Shown here: positions 63,526 to 64,000 of the stretch, one piece after another
How the letters are laid out: each line of letters begins with the position of its first letter
How positions within the stretch are numbered: position 1 is the stretch's first letter
Assembly: GCA_029207755.1 (NCBI GenBank)
Contig: JARCOQ010000026.1
Span: forward strand, 1,671,001-1,735,000
Reading direction: 5' to 3'
DNA: 64,000 bases
Origin: Chamaea fasciata
Taxonomy: Eukaryota > Chordata > Aves > Passeriformes > Sylviidae
The notes under the pieces: model-generated
Database searches by the model: none
What the model was told of the DNA's origin: nothing
Seen by the model: the letters and a program-made list of their open reading frames with translations, nothing else
Position numbers and translations under genes: made by a program

Positions 63526-63949
63526 CTTTCTGTCTCCACTGGCCCGAGCAGGTGCCAAGCCAGGCTTTTTGGGGCTAGAAAGGAACATTTTGGGTTGAGT
63601 GCCCCCAGGACCCAGACGAGGGTAGCAAAGCACCCCCAGACACTCCAGCAAGGAGCGAAGTGGCTCCCAGAGCACTGGGAAAAGGCTCCAGTGGGGACAG
63701 ATGCTCTCCATAAGGAGGTGCCATTCCCAGCAGGTTTTCCTGGGCCGTGGGGAGCAGATGGCAGGGGGCAGATGGGAGCAAGAGCCACTCTCCTTGGAAT
63801 TACACAAACGAAAAAATGCATCAAGTGATTAAATCCACGGCTCCACCGCTGGCCTGGGGGAACAGGAATGCTCTGGGGTGGCCACTCCAGGATGGGGAGC
63901 TGCAGAGAAGGAGCCAGAATGGGGCTAATTCACCCCAAAATCTCCTGGG

Positions 63950-64000
63950 CATTTAAAAACTGTGGCTGCCCCCACCCTGCAGGTGTCCAAGGCCAGGTTG
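63950..64000 (+). mobile_element. CR1 LINE fragment cut by the right window edge
   Basis: CTGTGGCTGCCCCCACCCTGC and GGTGTCCAAGGCCAGGTTG match the internal CR1 3' region in forward orientation. The 3' end must lie beyond position 64000. Confidence 0.75.

Overview
The window looks like nuclear DNA from a bird, most likely a GC-rich, gene-dense microchromosome (a segment equivalent to chicken chromosome 23). The grounds are short introns with GT-AG borders, strong CpG islands at gene starts, several CR1 LINE 3' fragments ending in the bird-typical TTGGAA/GATTCTATGATT-like tail, many GC-rich minisatellites, and seven vertebrate genes whose spliced products match their mammalian relatives almost over full length. 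The species cannot be read from the sequence. I found no operons, phage, CRISPR arrays or other prokaryotic features.

Layout, left to right. On the minus strand, 832-8219 carries the 5' end of MACF1. There are two alternative coding first exons (6016-6235 and 832-925), both ending in phase 1, so both can join the same second exon, which lies beyond the left edge. A 33-bp GC-box minisatellite sits directly upstream of the second one. NDUFS5 (13067-14036, minus, two coding exons) and AZIN2 (15462-19024, minus, nine coding exons, 461 aa) follow. AK2 (22311-26477, plus, six coding exons, 246 aa) is divergent from AZIN2. From about 29.3 to 44.5 kb lies a gene-poor stretch with one CpG-rich candidate promoter or first exon near 31.0-31.5 kb. 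RNF19B (44812-56214, plus, nine coding exons, 718 aa) and TMEM54 (57468-59323, plus, six coding exons, 227 aa) come next. HPCA (60044-61418, minus, three coding exons, 193 aa) is tail-to-tail with TMEM54, and its likely non-coding first exon is in the CpG island near 62.9 kb.

The block HPCA-TMEM54-RNF19B-AK2-AZIN2 has the same order and orientation as human 1p35. NDUFS5-MACF1 has the same internal order as human 1p34.3. In human the two blocks are some 6 Mb apart, so their junction here (between AZIN2 and NDUFS5) marks a rearrangement between the bird and human lineages. The genes do unrelated housekeeping or neural jobs: cytoskeletal linker, complex I subunit, polyamine regulation, adenine nucleotide balance, ubiquitin ligase, tetraspan membrane protein and neuronal calcium sensor.

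I see no evidence of a wholly new biological system. The points most worth a second look are regulatory or architectural: the paired MACF1 first exons with a GC-box repeat array, the loss of ornithine decarboxylase catalytic residues in AZIN2, an alternative AK2 terminal exon, overlapping 3' ends of TMEM54 and HPCA, an intron-retention reading frame in TMEM54, tandem copies of a splice-acceptor segment in AZIN2, an octamer/TATA cluster near HPCA, and an unexplained CpG-rich element with two splice donors in the large intergenic stretch.
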